From JAHRVQ01 sp029941905 (lineage in GTDB: Bacteria > Pseudomonadota > Gammaproteobacteria > Pseudomonadales > Azotimanducaceae), in the NCBI GenBank assembly GCA_029941905.1, contig JAPYTQ010000025.1, positions 1 to 64,000 on the forward strand: DNA of 64,000 bases, read 5' to 3'. Shown here piece after piece: positions 1 through 7,568 of the stretch (the stretch's first letter is position 1; each line of letters opens with the position of its first letter). The translations under genes and the position numbers were made by a program. The notes beneath the pieces were generated by a model. The model ran no database searches, was not told the origin of the DNA, and was given only the letters and a program-made list of their open reading frames with translations.

Positions 1-39
1 TTGTTTTTGTTGTTTTTGTTGTTTTTGTTGTTTTTGTTG
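1..39. repeat. 9-bp tandem repeat encoding a Thr-Lys-Thr tail
   Basis: Just over four copies of TTGTTTTTG run from the window edge and continue beyond it. On the minus strand they encode Thr-Lys-Thr repeats at the C-terminus of the coiled-coil protein. Repeats of this kind change copy number by slippage, and a nine-base unit keeps the frame. Confidence 0.85.
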
Positions 40-835
40 CTTTCTTGCTTTTTTTCGGTTTTCCCGATTCTTCAGCGTCTGTATCTTCAGATTTATCCGA
101 ACTGTCGAGGCTCTTCAGCAGTGCTTCGTCTACGTCCGGCAGGGACTTCAGCTCATCGGTCTTTTCCTTCTTAGGCACCTTCTTCAGCAACTCTTTCAAC
201 AGGGTGTACTGATCCTGGCTAAAGGCGCGTAATTCACGATATTGTTCAACCAGCGTTGACGATGCTTCCAATGTTGCCTTCTTTTCGTCTATTTCTTTCT
301 GCAACTGTTGTTTCTCTTTCTTAATCGCCCGAAGTTCATCCTCGGCTCTTTTCTTAGCATTCGTCTCGTCGAGTTTCTTCTTATTCAGGGCTTTCAGCTT
401 TTTGACTACATTTTCAGGCGTATCGGCCAGAGTGACATTGATTGTTTTTAGCGCCTTGACCTTCACTTCGAGCTGTTGATTGATCTTTATCAGATCTTCA
501 GTACTCGTTTTACGAGTTGACTCAAGCAACGAGTCCAATGCCTGTTTTTCTTTAAGCAACTCGCCGTGGGCGGTTTCCAGTTCTGCCCGGGCCTTTTCCG
601 TGGATGTCAGCGACTTGTTTATTGCATCCAGGGCGGTTTGATTTTCTTTATTGGCTATACTGACTTTTGACTCTGCATCTGTGATCTGCCTGATACCGAT
701 TTCAAGGGCGGTCTTGAACTCTGTGTCACTGCACTCAGGGTCAATTCCCAGTGCATCAGTCGCGGTCTTGATTAATATTTGTTTGGCAATCGCAATCTCT
801 TTCCAGACGTCTAAATCTAAAGCACTTTGAGCCAC
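1..835 (-). CDS. Coiled-coil hypothetical protein, C-terminus beyond window edge
   Basis: An uninterrupted reading frame enters from the left edge and starts at GTG 835, with GGAG about 7 nt upstream; an in-frame stop lies a little further upstream and there is no ATG, so GTG is the likely start. The roughly 278 visible residues begin MAQSALDLDVWKEIA. They are rich in Lys, Glu, Ala, Leu and Gln with heptad-like spacing (for example KEKQQLQKEIDEKKATLE), so a long coiled coil is likely. Near the edge the protein becomes acidic (SSDKSEDTDAEESGK) and then a Lys/Thr tail (KKSKKATKTTKTTKT). No signal peptide or catalytic motif is visible. The function is not recognised. The basic tail recalls histone-H1-like or AlgP-like tails, but that is only a compositional resemblance. 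Confidence 0.75.
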   Translation of the reverse strand, partial: MAQSALDLDVWKEIAIAKQILIKTATDALGIDPECSDTEFKTALEIGIRQITDAESKVSIANKENQTALDAINKSLTSTEKARAELETAHGELLKEKQALDSLLESTRKTSTEDLIKINQQLEVKVKALKTINVTLADTPENVVKKLKALNKKKLDETNAKKRAEDELRAIKKEKQQLQKEIDEKKATLEASSTLVEQYRELRAFSQDQYTLLKELLKKVPKKEKTDELKSLPDVDEALLKSLDSSDKSEDTDAEESGKPKKSKKATKTTKTTKTTKT

Positions 836-1082
836 ATAGATCTCCAGGGTGGGTGAAACATCACTAATTAGGGGAAGTTAATCCTACTATAGCCGAGTGA
901 GTTCGGCTTGAGGATGGATAATGGGGGTATTTTCGCAAATATCAACGTTTGAGAACAAGATTTTTTATCATCATTGAAGATTATATTCAGCAATAAGGCG
1001 TCACTGTTAAAAACGAGGCGAAATCTGGTTTTCTGAGCCGCACCAATGGCATACTGAAAAACTTGAAAAAGAAAACCAAAAA

Positions 1083-2261
1083 ATGGAGAGAGATGTGGTT
1101 AACGGGGGCTCAAAAGCAATCAAACCAGAGGATGGACCCGTTGCGGTCACTGGCAGTGCTGGATATATCGGATCGCATATTGTGCTGAACCTCGTGCGTC
1201 ATGGTTATACGGTGCGAGCTTGCGTCAGGGAAGCCACTAATTTAACGAACACGGCCCATTTATCAGCAATGAATAGTATTGGGCCCGGTTCAGTTGATGT
1301 TTATGAATGTGACCTGATGGTGCCCGGTGATTACGATGAAGTGTTTACTGGTTGCTGTGGAGTTTTTCACGCCGCGGCAGAGATGGGGAACCTCGAAGGA
1401 TCGACCCCCTTGAAGGTTTATGAAGGGGGATTGAAAGCGACTGGATTGGTTCTCGATTCGGTGAAGAAAGCCGGGACAGTTAAACGCCTGGTCTACACCA
1501 GTTCTTTCGCTGCGGTTGCGCATCCGGCACCTGAAGGATACCCGTATGTGGAAGATTCCTGGGCAGATATGAACCGGGGCACCGGTGAGGGTTCCAAATG
1601 GAACATGGAAACCGTCGTCAAGGATCGTGAAATCGCATACGCCATGACCAAAATGGAAACTGAAAAGTTCGTATACGCAGAGGCGGAAGCGAATGGCTTC
1701 GAGGCTTTTGGTGTTTGCCCCTGTCATGTCATTGGGCCGTTATTATCTGCGTCGCATCAACGCCCCTGGTCCTGGCAGACCAGGATTGGCGACATGCTGG
1801 AAGGTTATAGTCATCGCAGAATGTTCTGGAATATTGTCGATGTGCGTGATGTTGCGGAAACGCAGCGTTTAATCGCCGAATGCCCGGATAACATCAACGG
1901 CGAACGTTATAACCTGGTGGCAACTGATGAGAGCGGAATGATCACCCAGGAAGAATTGCAGTTGATACTGCGACAGTTGTATCCTGGAATTGGTGTTGGC
2001 GGTAATTTTAAACAAGGCGTCACATTCAGGTCGCCGGTCAGCATGCTCCAAAAGGCCGTCACACAACTAGGCTTGAAACCTCATAGGGTTTCAGATTCCA
2101 TCAAGGACAATGCCGACTCTTTGCTGCAGTGGGGGCTGGTTGAGACCCGCGAAGGCGAAGACAACTGGCAGAATGATGCCAACAACCTGGGTATCAAATC
2201 CAGATGGAGCCCTCGTACATACCCTGCTATCGACCCTGAATTGAGGGCGAATCTCAAGTGA
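1083..2261 (+). CDS. NAD-dependent epimerase/dehydratase (extended SDR; dihydroflavonol/cinnamoyl-CoA reductase-like)
   Basis: This 392-residue protein has the extended-SDR nucleotide-binding motif TGSAGYIGS at about residues 23-31, the strand ending VYTSS at 138-141 that supplies the active-site Ser, and the catalytic pair YAMTK (Tyr186, Lys190). The family uses NAD(P)H to reduce or epimerise carbonyl substrates in the cytoplasm; the substrate cannot be read from sequence. Two starts are plausible: ATG 1083 has only an A-rich upstream region, while GTG 1095 sits just behind GGAGAG. The gene stands alone between a leftward coiled-coil gene and a secreted-protein gene. The family call is firm, the exact activity open. 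Confidence 0.85.
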   Translation: MERDVVNGGSKAIKPEDGPVAVTGSAGYIGSHIVLNLVRHGYTVRACVREATNLTNTAHLSAMNSIGPGSVDVYECDLMVPGDYDEVFTGCCGVFHAAAEMGNLEGSTPLKVYEGGLKATGLVLDSVKKAGTVKRLVYTSSFAAVAHPAPEGYPYVEDSWADMNRGTGEGSKWNMETVVKDREIAYAMTKMETEKFVYAEAEANGFEAFGVCPCHVIGPLLSASHQRPWSWQTRIGDMLEGYSHRRMFWNIVDVRDVAETQRLIAECPDNINGERYNLVATDESGMITQEELQLILRQLYPGIGVGGNFKQGVTFRSPVSMLQKAVTQLGLKPHRVSDSIKDNADSLLQWGLVETREGEDNWQNDANNLGIKSRWSPRTYPAIDPELRANLK

Positions 2262-2494
2262 CGGCGTCAGGGCCCACTTTCCGATTAGTTTCACGCGTTA
2301 GTGGCGCCAAACCCGTTTTTGTAAGTTCGAATTACTGAGCCGCAATTGATTGATTAATTCCATCACCTGAATGGGCGATGTGCCTGCTACAGGCGAGTGC
2401 GATAGTGCTAGGTACTGAATAATAGACCCATGTACGTAAATAACCGGATGGACGGAAAGTTACCCCTGAAATCTGAAAATGGAAACACTAAAAA

Positions 2495-2632
2495 ATGGTG
2501 AAAAAGATGGTTAAATCAATGGCGCTGGCACTGGTATTCCTGGCTCTGGCTGTTCCTGCCACGGGAAACGCGGCACATAGTTACAAACACGATCACAAAC
2601 ACAGTCACAAACAACAATCATGCAAAACATGA
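2495..2632 (+). CDS. Signal peptide and His/Lys-rich N-terminus of a frameshifted secreted protein
   Basis: This 45-residue frame starts MVKKMVKSMALALVFLALAV, a clear Sec signal peptide with a probable cleavage after GNAA. It then runs into HSYKHDHKHSHK before TGA at 2630. In the frame used by the large downstream gene, the same His/Lys/Asn-rich composition continues without a break (NNHAKHERGNSHKNRTSKK). The simplest reading is that this is the true N-terminus of the 2757-4868 protein, separated by a single-base frameshift at about 2606-2630. It could also be a separate small secreted protein, but the continuity of composition argues against that. Confidence 0.6.
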   Translation: MVKKMVKSMALALVFLALAVPATGNAAHSYKHDHKHSHKQQSCKT

Positions 2633-2756
2633 GAGAGGCAATTCTCACAAAAACAGAACGAGCAAGAAAACCAGGTCGTTCAAAGTTCAAAAAGTTGAAT
2701 GGAAAGAAAACAAGGAGCAGTTTCGGGTAAAAGGGAAATCAGCAGACGATAGCACC

Positions 2757-4868
2757 GTGTCCGCTCGCAATGGTGTTGATGGTTCCCTGATTACTGAGAT
2801 CGACCCCAAACACCACCATTTCTCCTGGAAAACGTTCATCGAAGATGGTCTTGGAGTGCCATGCTCTGTTGTAGTGGAACAAGGTGATGTGAGTCTGTTG
2901 GTTGATGTGAAGAACGCGCCGGAAAATTGCGGCAGAAAGCTGACTTTGACTGGGCGCGTCATTGACGAAGCTATCCCGTTCGCAATTGTTCAATTCACTA
3001 TCGGTGACCAGGTCTATTCCACTGTGGCTGATGAAAATGGTTTTTATCAAATAGATATCACCACATCGACTACAGATGACCTGGTGGTTGCAGAAGCAAC
3101 GGTCCCTGGTTCAACAGAACTGACACTGACTTCCATCATTGGTCCTGTATCCAGCCTGTTATCTGATGAAAATGCCAATGGTGTTATTGATTCAAGCGGA
3201 ACATTCAGCACTGACATCACCAACGTCACTACGGCTAATGTGGTCCTGATGACGCAAGCCAATGGTGGTGAGCCAATTACTAACCTGGCACAACTCGAAC
3301 AAGCTGAGAAATTTGTTGATGCCACCGAATTGCTGCAACTCGCGGCTGTTATAAAATTGATTTTGGATGACCCCGGCTTCGACATTCCCGTTGGCTACGA
3401 CAACTTGCTGGAGTTTACGTCCGACAGCCTGGCTGTTACTGCATTTGTTGAGACGGTAGACCCAACAATCTTTGAAGATACGTTGCTGGCTATCATAACG
3501 GATGCCGACCTTCTGCCAGGATTTGAAGCTTCTGACATCCCGTCAAAATACTATGCCATTGTCACGCCGGTGGTGGGATTCCTGGCGAGATCAGGCGATG
3601 CGCTTGAATTTGACCCGGCTGGGACAGGCAACCTGTTGACGACAGACGTCGACGGACGACCAATCAACGATGCTTACAACTGGCAGGTAGACGATGGAGT
3701 GCTGAGTTTGAACTTCGTCGCACCGACAAGCCAGGTGAGTTTTCCAGGCATTGAACAGACGACGGCGACCCCACAGCAGATTAATGATGTTAACAGTTGC
3801 AACAATCACAGTGTTATTGAACGAATCACCGAGATTGGCCGAGATATAGTTCTAATTCAAAACGGTGTGCTGGAAGAAAAAGTGTCATTGATCAGGCAGA
3901 TACATACGACCTATGATCCAATTGACATTGATGACGGTTGCGATGGCAGTTTTGACAGAGTTATTCAACTGGCAGATAAGTTTGAAAACAGGTCCCAGCA
4001 AGGCAGCTTGCGTGACTCCTCACAGATCAGTCCTATCGATTTTGTTGCAGAAGCAGCGCTTGTTGGCAGCTGGGTCTTTAACTTTGATTATGATCTGGGT
4101 GAGTCGGCGTTCACGGGGCCCATCGGAGAGGGCCTGGCAAACGATCTGCTGACATTCAACAGTGACGGCACCGGCACCGCCAAAATAGCAAATACTGCAT
4201 TCGATTGGAGCGAAAATGGGGATGTGCTGACTCTCAGTTACCTGAGCCCGGCGAACGAGTCCCTGACGGAACAGATTGTATTGCTGGACTTGCTGGATGG
4301 TGTGTATGGGGCTTTTTATGAACTGACCAACAATGATACCGGGGAGCGTGTTGGTACCTACGGACTCGCGGTAAAACAGGACCCGTCTTTCGCTTTCTCA
4401 CTACCTTTGTTGCAAACTGCAGGTGGGAATTTCTGGAACTCGGGACTGAATGCGCAACTGAAAAATCAGTATGACGCCGATGGTCAGCTTCTGTTCACAT
4501 CGCATTTTGGTTGGGGATTTCATGATGCGACCAGTGCGACCAATTGTAGTTTCTTCCTCGATACAGGCGGTGATGCTTTACTTGAAAGAGATATGCTGTG
4601 GACGATTCAACCTGATGGAGACCTGATTCTTGACGGTGCTTATTACGGCTTTTGCGCGTTCATTATTCAGGTCAATTGTCATCGCAGGATATGGACACCC
4701 CTGATGCAGGACGGCGATGGAACAATCTGGTATCTGGAAAATGCACTGACCGATTTTTCCGGTGCTCAACCACCACAAACAAGACACGGCATACCAAGGC
4801 TCAATATGATTGACCGAATTGCTGTTCCTGCGGCGGAGGTGTTTTTCAACACACCTCTCGCGCCCTGA
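2757..4868 (+). CDS. Large secreted protein of unknown function (body of frameshifted gene)
   Basis: A 703-residue frame is open from GTG 2757, but coding-like sequence in the same frame extends back to about 2610. With the signal peptide at 2495 it would make a protein of about 790 residues. The N-terminal part (LTLTGRVIDEAIPFAIVQF to NGFYQIDI) resembles a carboxypeptidase-regulatory-like beta sandwich. The C-terminal third has a pattern of the type GSWVFNFDYD, LTFNSDGTGTAKI, WSENGDVLTLSY, as in lipocalin-like or META-like beta barrels of secreted proteins. Cys residues are few and there are no membrane segments after the signal. It ends before a perfect hairpin shared with the convergent gene. 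The function is not recognised; export to periplasm or surface is inferred. Confidence 0.7.
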   Translation: MSARNGVDGSLITEIDPKHHHFSWKTFIEDGLGVPCSVVVEQGDVSLLVDVKNAPENCGRKLTLTGRVIDEAIPFAIVQFTIGDQVYSTVADENGFYQIDITTSTTDDLVVAEATVPGSTELTLTSIIGPVSSLLSDENANGVIDSSGTFSTDITNVTTANVVLMTQANGGEPITNLAQLEQAEKFVDATELLQLAAVIKLILDDPGFDIPVGYDNLLEFTSDSLAVTAFVETVDPTIFEDTLLAIITDADLLPGFEASDIPSKYYAIVTPVVGFLARSGDALEFDPAGTGNLLTTDVDGRPINDAYNWQVDDGVLSLNFVAPTSQVSFPGIEQTTATPQQINDVNSCNNHSVIERITEIGRDIVLIQNGVLEEKVSLIRQIHTTYDPIDIDDGCDGSFDRVIQLADKFENRSQQGSLRDSSQISPIDFVAEAALVGSWVFNFDYDLGESAFTGPIGEGLANDLLTFNSDGTGTAKIANTAFDWSENGDVLTLSYLSPANESLTEQIVLLDLLDGVYGAFYELTNNDTGERVGTYGLAVKQDPSFAFSLPLLQTAGGNFWNSGLNAQLKNQYDADGQLLFTSHFGWGFHDATSATNCSFFLDTGGDALLERDMLWTIQPDGDLILDGAYYGFCAFIIQVNCHRRIWTPLMQDGDGTIWYLENALTDFSGAQPPQTRHGIPRLNMIDRIAVPAAEVFFNTPLAP

Positions 4869-4876
4869 TGACGTCA

Positions 4877-4906
4877 GGTTCACTTCTCCCTAAGGGGAAG
4901 TGAACC
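4877..4906. terminator. Bidirectional hairpin between convergent genes
   Basis: GGTTCACTTC (4877-4886) pairs perfectly with GAAGTGAACC (4897-4906), and the loop adds CCC/GGG pairing. It lies in the 44-bp gap between two convergent stop codons. No long T-tract follows, so termination strength is inferred from the stem and its position. Confidence 0.65.
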
Positions 4907-4912
4907 GCCTCC

Positions 4913-5920
4913 TTATCTCTGTTGCAACTTCCCGATCAAGCTCGCAATTTCATCGTCAGCCAGCGATGGGGCGTAAAATGCTGTCCGATCAACAATATCA
5001 CTATAACGTTGCACCATTTCCTCAACGACGGCATTCGGTTCGCCGACAATCGCAAAGGTATGCAGAATCTCGTCATCGATGAGGCTGGCCATTTCACTGG
5101 TGCGATGTTGTTTCATCAGTCGATTAAGCTCACCTTGCAGAGCACCCCAGCCATGTAAGTCCAGCACAGTCCGATAACCAGGTGTGGAACCATAGAAAGC
5201 GATTCGATCGCGGATAACGTCAATCGCTGTGTTCATATCCTCTTCGGTATGACCCGTGGCTATCATGGGTGCGAAATCAACAACGAATTCATCCCGGTTG
5301 GAATCGACGTTGGCCAGGCCCTGTTCTATGGCAGGCAGGTTAACCTCCCGGATGTAGCGTTCGGTGGAGAAGGGATGCATGATCAGGCCGTCGGCAACTT
5401 CCGCGGCTACCTTTGTCATCAGGGGTCCCGTTGCCGACAGTAAAATATCCGGACGACCCGCCTCAGTATTTTGCGGCGTGAATGTTTTTGGCATTAGCGT
5501 ATGGCGGTAATACTCACCATCGAAGTCCAGATCTTCACCTTCGTACCAGCAGTCAAATATAGCATGCATCGCGTTGATGAATTCTCGCATCTGTCGGGGG
5601 CCTTTGTACCAGGGCATACCGAAGCGTTTGACGATATGGGGTTGTACCTGGGTGCCCAGCCCGAGAATGAAGCGTCCCTGGCTGAATGCATTCAGGTCAT
5701 GGGCAAGGTTCGCCATGATCATGGGGTTGCGGGCAAAGGCAACCGCGACGGAGGTGATCATTTCGATTTTCTCGGAATGCTCTGCAGCGATGGCCAGAGG
5801 CAAAAACGGATCATGATCCAGTTCGGCGATCTTGACGCCATCGTAGCCGATTGATTCCAAACGCTGGACCTGAGCTGCGACCTTTGTCATGTCGGCACTG
5901 ATTGATGCATCGACTTTCAT
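4913..5920 (-). CDS. LLM-class flavin-dependent oxidoreductase (F420/FMN luciferase-like)
   Basis: This 335-residue protein has the luciferase-like TIM barrel pattern: SIGYDGVKIAELDHDPFLPL near the N-terminus, the conserved AFARNPMIMANLAHDLNAFS segment and the GRFILGLGTQ motif at about residues 87-96. It ends with the typical FYAPSLADDEIASLIGKL helix. The length fits the family. LLM enzymes use FMN or F420 for oxidation or monooxygenation; which cofactor is used here cannot be seen. ATG 5920 is preceded by GAGG. It is the last gene of a leftward set with an amidohydrolase and a GMC-associated subunit, a combination that suggests a catabolic operon. Confidence 0.88.
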   Translation of the reverse strand: MKVDASISADMTKVAAQVQRLESIGYDGVKIAELDHDPFLPLAIAAEHSEKIEMITSVAVAFARNPMIMANLAHDLNAFSQGRFILGLGTQVQPHIVKRFGMPWYKGPRQMREFINAMHAIFDCWYEGEDLDFDGEYYRHTLMPKTFTPQNTEAGRPDILLSATGPLMTKVAAEVADGLIMHPFSTERYIREVNLPAIEQGLANVDSNRDEFVVDFAPMIATGHTEEDMNTAIDVIRDRIAFYGSTPGYRTVLDLHGWGALQGELNRLMKQHRTSEMASLIDDEILHTFAIVGEPNAVVEEMVQRYSDIVDRTAFYAPSLADDEIASLIGKLQQR

Positions 5921-5973
5921 GGTTTTTCCTCTATAGCGGGATTAGCGTCAGCGGTCTGGCGTCGTGCTGGAAG

Positions 5974-6783
5974 TTAGCTCACATCGAAATCAAAGTTGTA
6001 AGCGCGACAGGCGTTTTCGCGGAGGAACATTGGTATCACGTTCTCGCGTAAGCCAAGGGCATCCACTTCCTGCCTTCCCCGGTCCCAGACTATTGTTGGA
6101 TACTCGGTACCGAACATCATTTTTTGTTTGCCCCGGGTGTTGATGAAGTGAACAAAGTTTTCGGGCCAGTATTTGGGTGCAACCGCACAACATGACATAT
6201 AGACGTTGTCCCAATGGGTCATGGTTGAAATGGCTGCTTCAGTCCAGGGTTGTCCACAGTGGGTCATAATCAATCGCAGATCGGGAAAATGAAATGCGAC
6301 TTCATCGTAGTAAATGGGGTTTTGGACGAACCCGGGGCGACGCGGACCCGGCATACCCGCGTTCATGGAAACGCTAAGGTCCAGTTCCAGAGCCTTGGTA
6401 TAAAACGGCCAGTAGACCCGGTCGGTGGGCGGCAGGGTATAGCGAAAGGGTGGTATACGAAGGCAACGAACTCCGTATTTTTCATGGTATTCAATTACTC
6501 GCTGAATCTCTTTAAATCCCAGCAGCGGATTAACGATCATCGCCGGAAGAATCTTGTTTGGATATTGTTCGTGCGCCCGACCCACCCAGGTCGCATGATC
6601 CGGTTCCATGATTGAAATTACACAAGCACCGATATCAGCAGCGTCCATTTGTTCCAGCAGCGCCTCCGGAGAATCCAGTTTTGGTCGTCCTTCGATCCCC
6701 TTGAACAGGTAGCCAAGACCACCCTCGTTGGAAGGGCTTAGAAAACTGGAATTGATAAGGGAGTCGACAGCGCGTTCTGGCAT
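5974..6783 (-). CDS. Amidohydrolase-2 family protein with atypical metal site
   Basis: This 269-residue protein has the amidohydrolase-2 (ACMSD/gamma-resorcylate decarboxylase-like) fold: NPLLGFKEIQRVIEYHEKYG, then LRLIMTHCGQPW and the C-terminal MMFGTEYPTIVWDRG. Such enzymes hydrolyse or decarboxylate small organic acids in the cytoplasm. The usual N-terminal HxH metal ligands are not visible: the protein opens with VDSLINSSFLSP, and the usual FGSDYP Asp is Glu (FGTEYP). It may therefore have altered chemistry or have lost metal binding. It lies 27 bp from the upstream small-subunit gene and 53 bp before the LLM gene, probably in one operon. Confidence 0.82.
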   Translation of the reverse strand: MPERAVDSLINSSFLSPSNEGGLGYLFKGIEGRPKLDSPEALLEQMDAADIGACVISIMEPDHATWVGRAHEQYPNKILPAMIVNPLLGFKEIQRVIEYHEKYGVRCLRIPPFRYTLPPTDRVYWPFYTKALELDLSVSMNAGMPGPRRPGFVQNPIYYDEVAFHFPDLRLIMTHCGQPWTEAAISTMTHWDNVYMSCCAVAPKYWPENFVHFINTRGKQKMMFGTEYPTIVWDRGRQEVDALGLRENVIPMFLRENACRAYNFDFDVS

Positions 6784-6810
6784 TGAATTATCCTCGGTTT
6801 ATTGAAAGGC

Positions 6811-7281
6811 TCACACCTTGCGGTAGAACTTCTCGCGATTGCGAACAGGATCAAGTAGCGACCAGTCTCCCTGTTCGACTTCGTATCCCTGGGGAAATGG
6901 TGGGCGTGCTTCCATCTCAACGGACTCAAGGACGCGTGGGTCCTGGTAGTAACCCTGAAGCGTGATGCTCACCAGAATTGGCACAAAGGGGCTGTTTGAG
7001 CTTTTCAACTCGCCAATCAATACCGACTGATCAGCGTTTGAAGATTCGACGAATGGAGACGCGAAACGTTCTAACGATTGTTCGTCAATTGTTTTAGTAC
7101 CTTGCCTGAGCAGGTCTTCGTGTTTCTGTCCGTGACTGAGGATCCGGTTAAAAATCTCCGCATCATTCGCACCGGGCAGATTGAACTCTTTACTCGCGGG
7201 TATAATGGTACTTACTATAATTTTAAGGATGGCACGTTCGTCATCTGTCAGGGGTAGCTCTGTCTTGATTAGATCACTCAT
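6811..7281 (-). CDS. GMC-oxidoreductase small subunit (gluconate 2-dehydrogenase subunit 3-like)
   Basis: This 156-residue protein has the short helical pattern of gluconate-dehydrogenase subunit-3-like partners: LTDDERAILKIIVSTIIPAS, the central ILSHGQ segment, and the C-terminal LVSITLQGYYQDPRVLESV followed by PPFPQGYEVEQGDWSLLDPV. Partners of this type accompany FAD-dependent GMC dehydrogenases and help their maturation or electron transfer. No Tat signal is seen. A GMC enzyme lies just upstream, but a broken mazF separates the pair and overlaps this gene's start by 8 bp. The functional pairing is inferred from family and position. Confidence 0.75.
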   Translation of the reverse strand: MSDLIKTELPLTDDERAILKIIVSTIIPASKEFNLPGANDAEIFNRILSHGQKHEDLLRQGTKTIDEQSLERFASPFVESSNADQSVLIGELKSSNSPFVPILVSITLQGYYQDPRVLESVEMEARPPFPQGYEVEQGDWSLLDPVRNREKFYRKV

Positions 7282-7537
7282 TGCTATTTCCTAAGGAACC
7301 TCTGATTGAGGTCGGTATGCATAATATGGGCCCCTTGGTTTTGCAGTCCCGCAAAGCAACTTCAAATCCGTGCTGCCTAACCCTGCTCGTAATCTGCGCG
7401 ACAAGTGCGAGTTTTAACTTCCCATTGAAAGCTTGGGGCGACAAGATGATAGCAGGGTGTTTATGCGCTTGCTCATGTCCGGCCGAAGGGTCAAAGTCCG
7501 TCCACACAAAATCTCCGCGCTCTGGTGTATAGGTCAT
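7274..7537 (-). pseudogene. mazF: Truncated MazF/PemK-type endoribonuclease toxin
   Basis: The N-terminal 70 residues are typical MazF: RGDFVWTDFDPSAGHEQAHK, then HPAIILSPQAFN and ALVAQITSRVRQHGFEVAL. Intact MazF proteins are about 110 residues and continue with a conserved C-terminal strand and helix. Here the frame switches after KGPILC to IPTSIRGSLGNSNE and stops. That foreign tail is encoded by a 17-bp sequence also found at 11661, so the 3' end appears to have been replaced by a mobile-element end. No mazE antitoxin fits upstream: only 31 bp separate this gene from the GMC stop. It is probably non-toxic. Confidence 0.8.
7291..7307. repeat. Single copy of 17-bp terminal-repeat-like sequence
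   Basis: CTAAGGAACCTCTGATT occurs here and again, identically, at 11661-11677, where it faces its own reverse complement. Here it forms the end of the truncated mazF frame. It looks like one end of an insertion sequence or MITE; no transposase is present. Confidence 0.7.
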
Positions 7538-7568
7538 CTAAATTAGCTCTCTATGCTCGGTCAACCTC

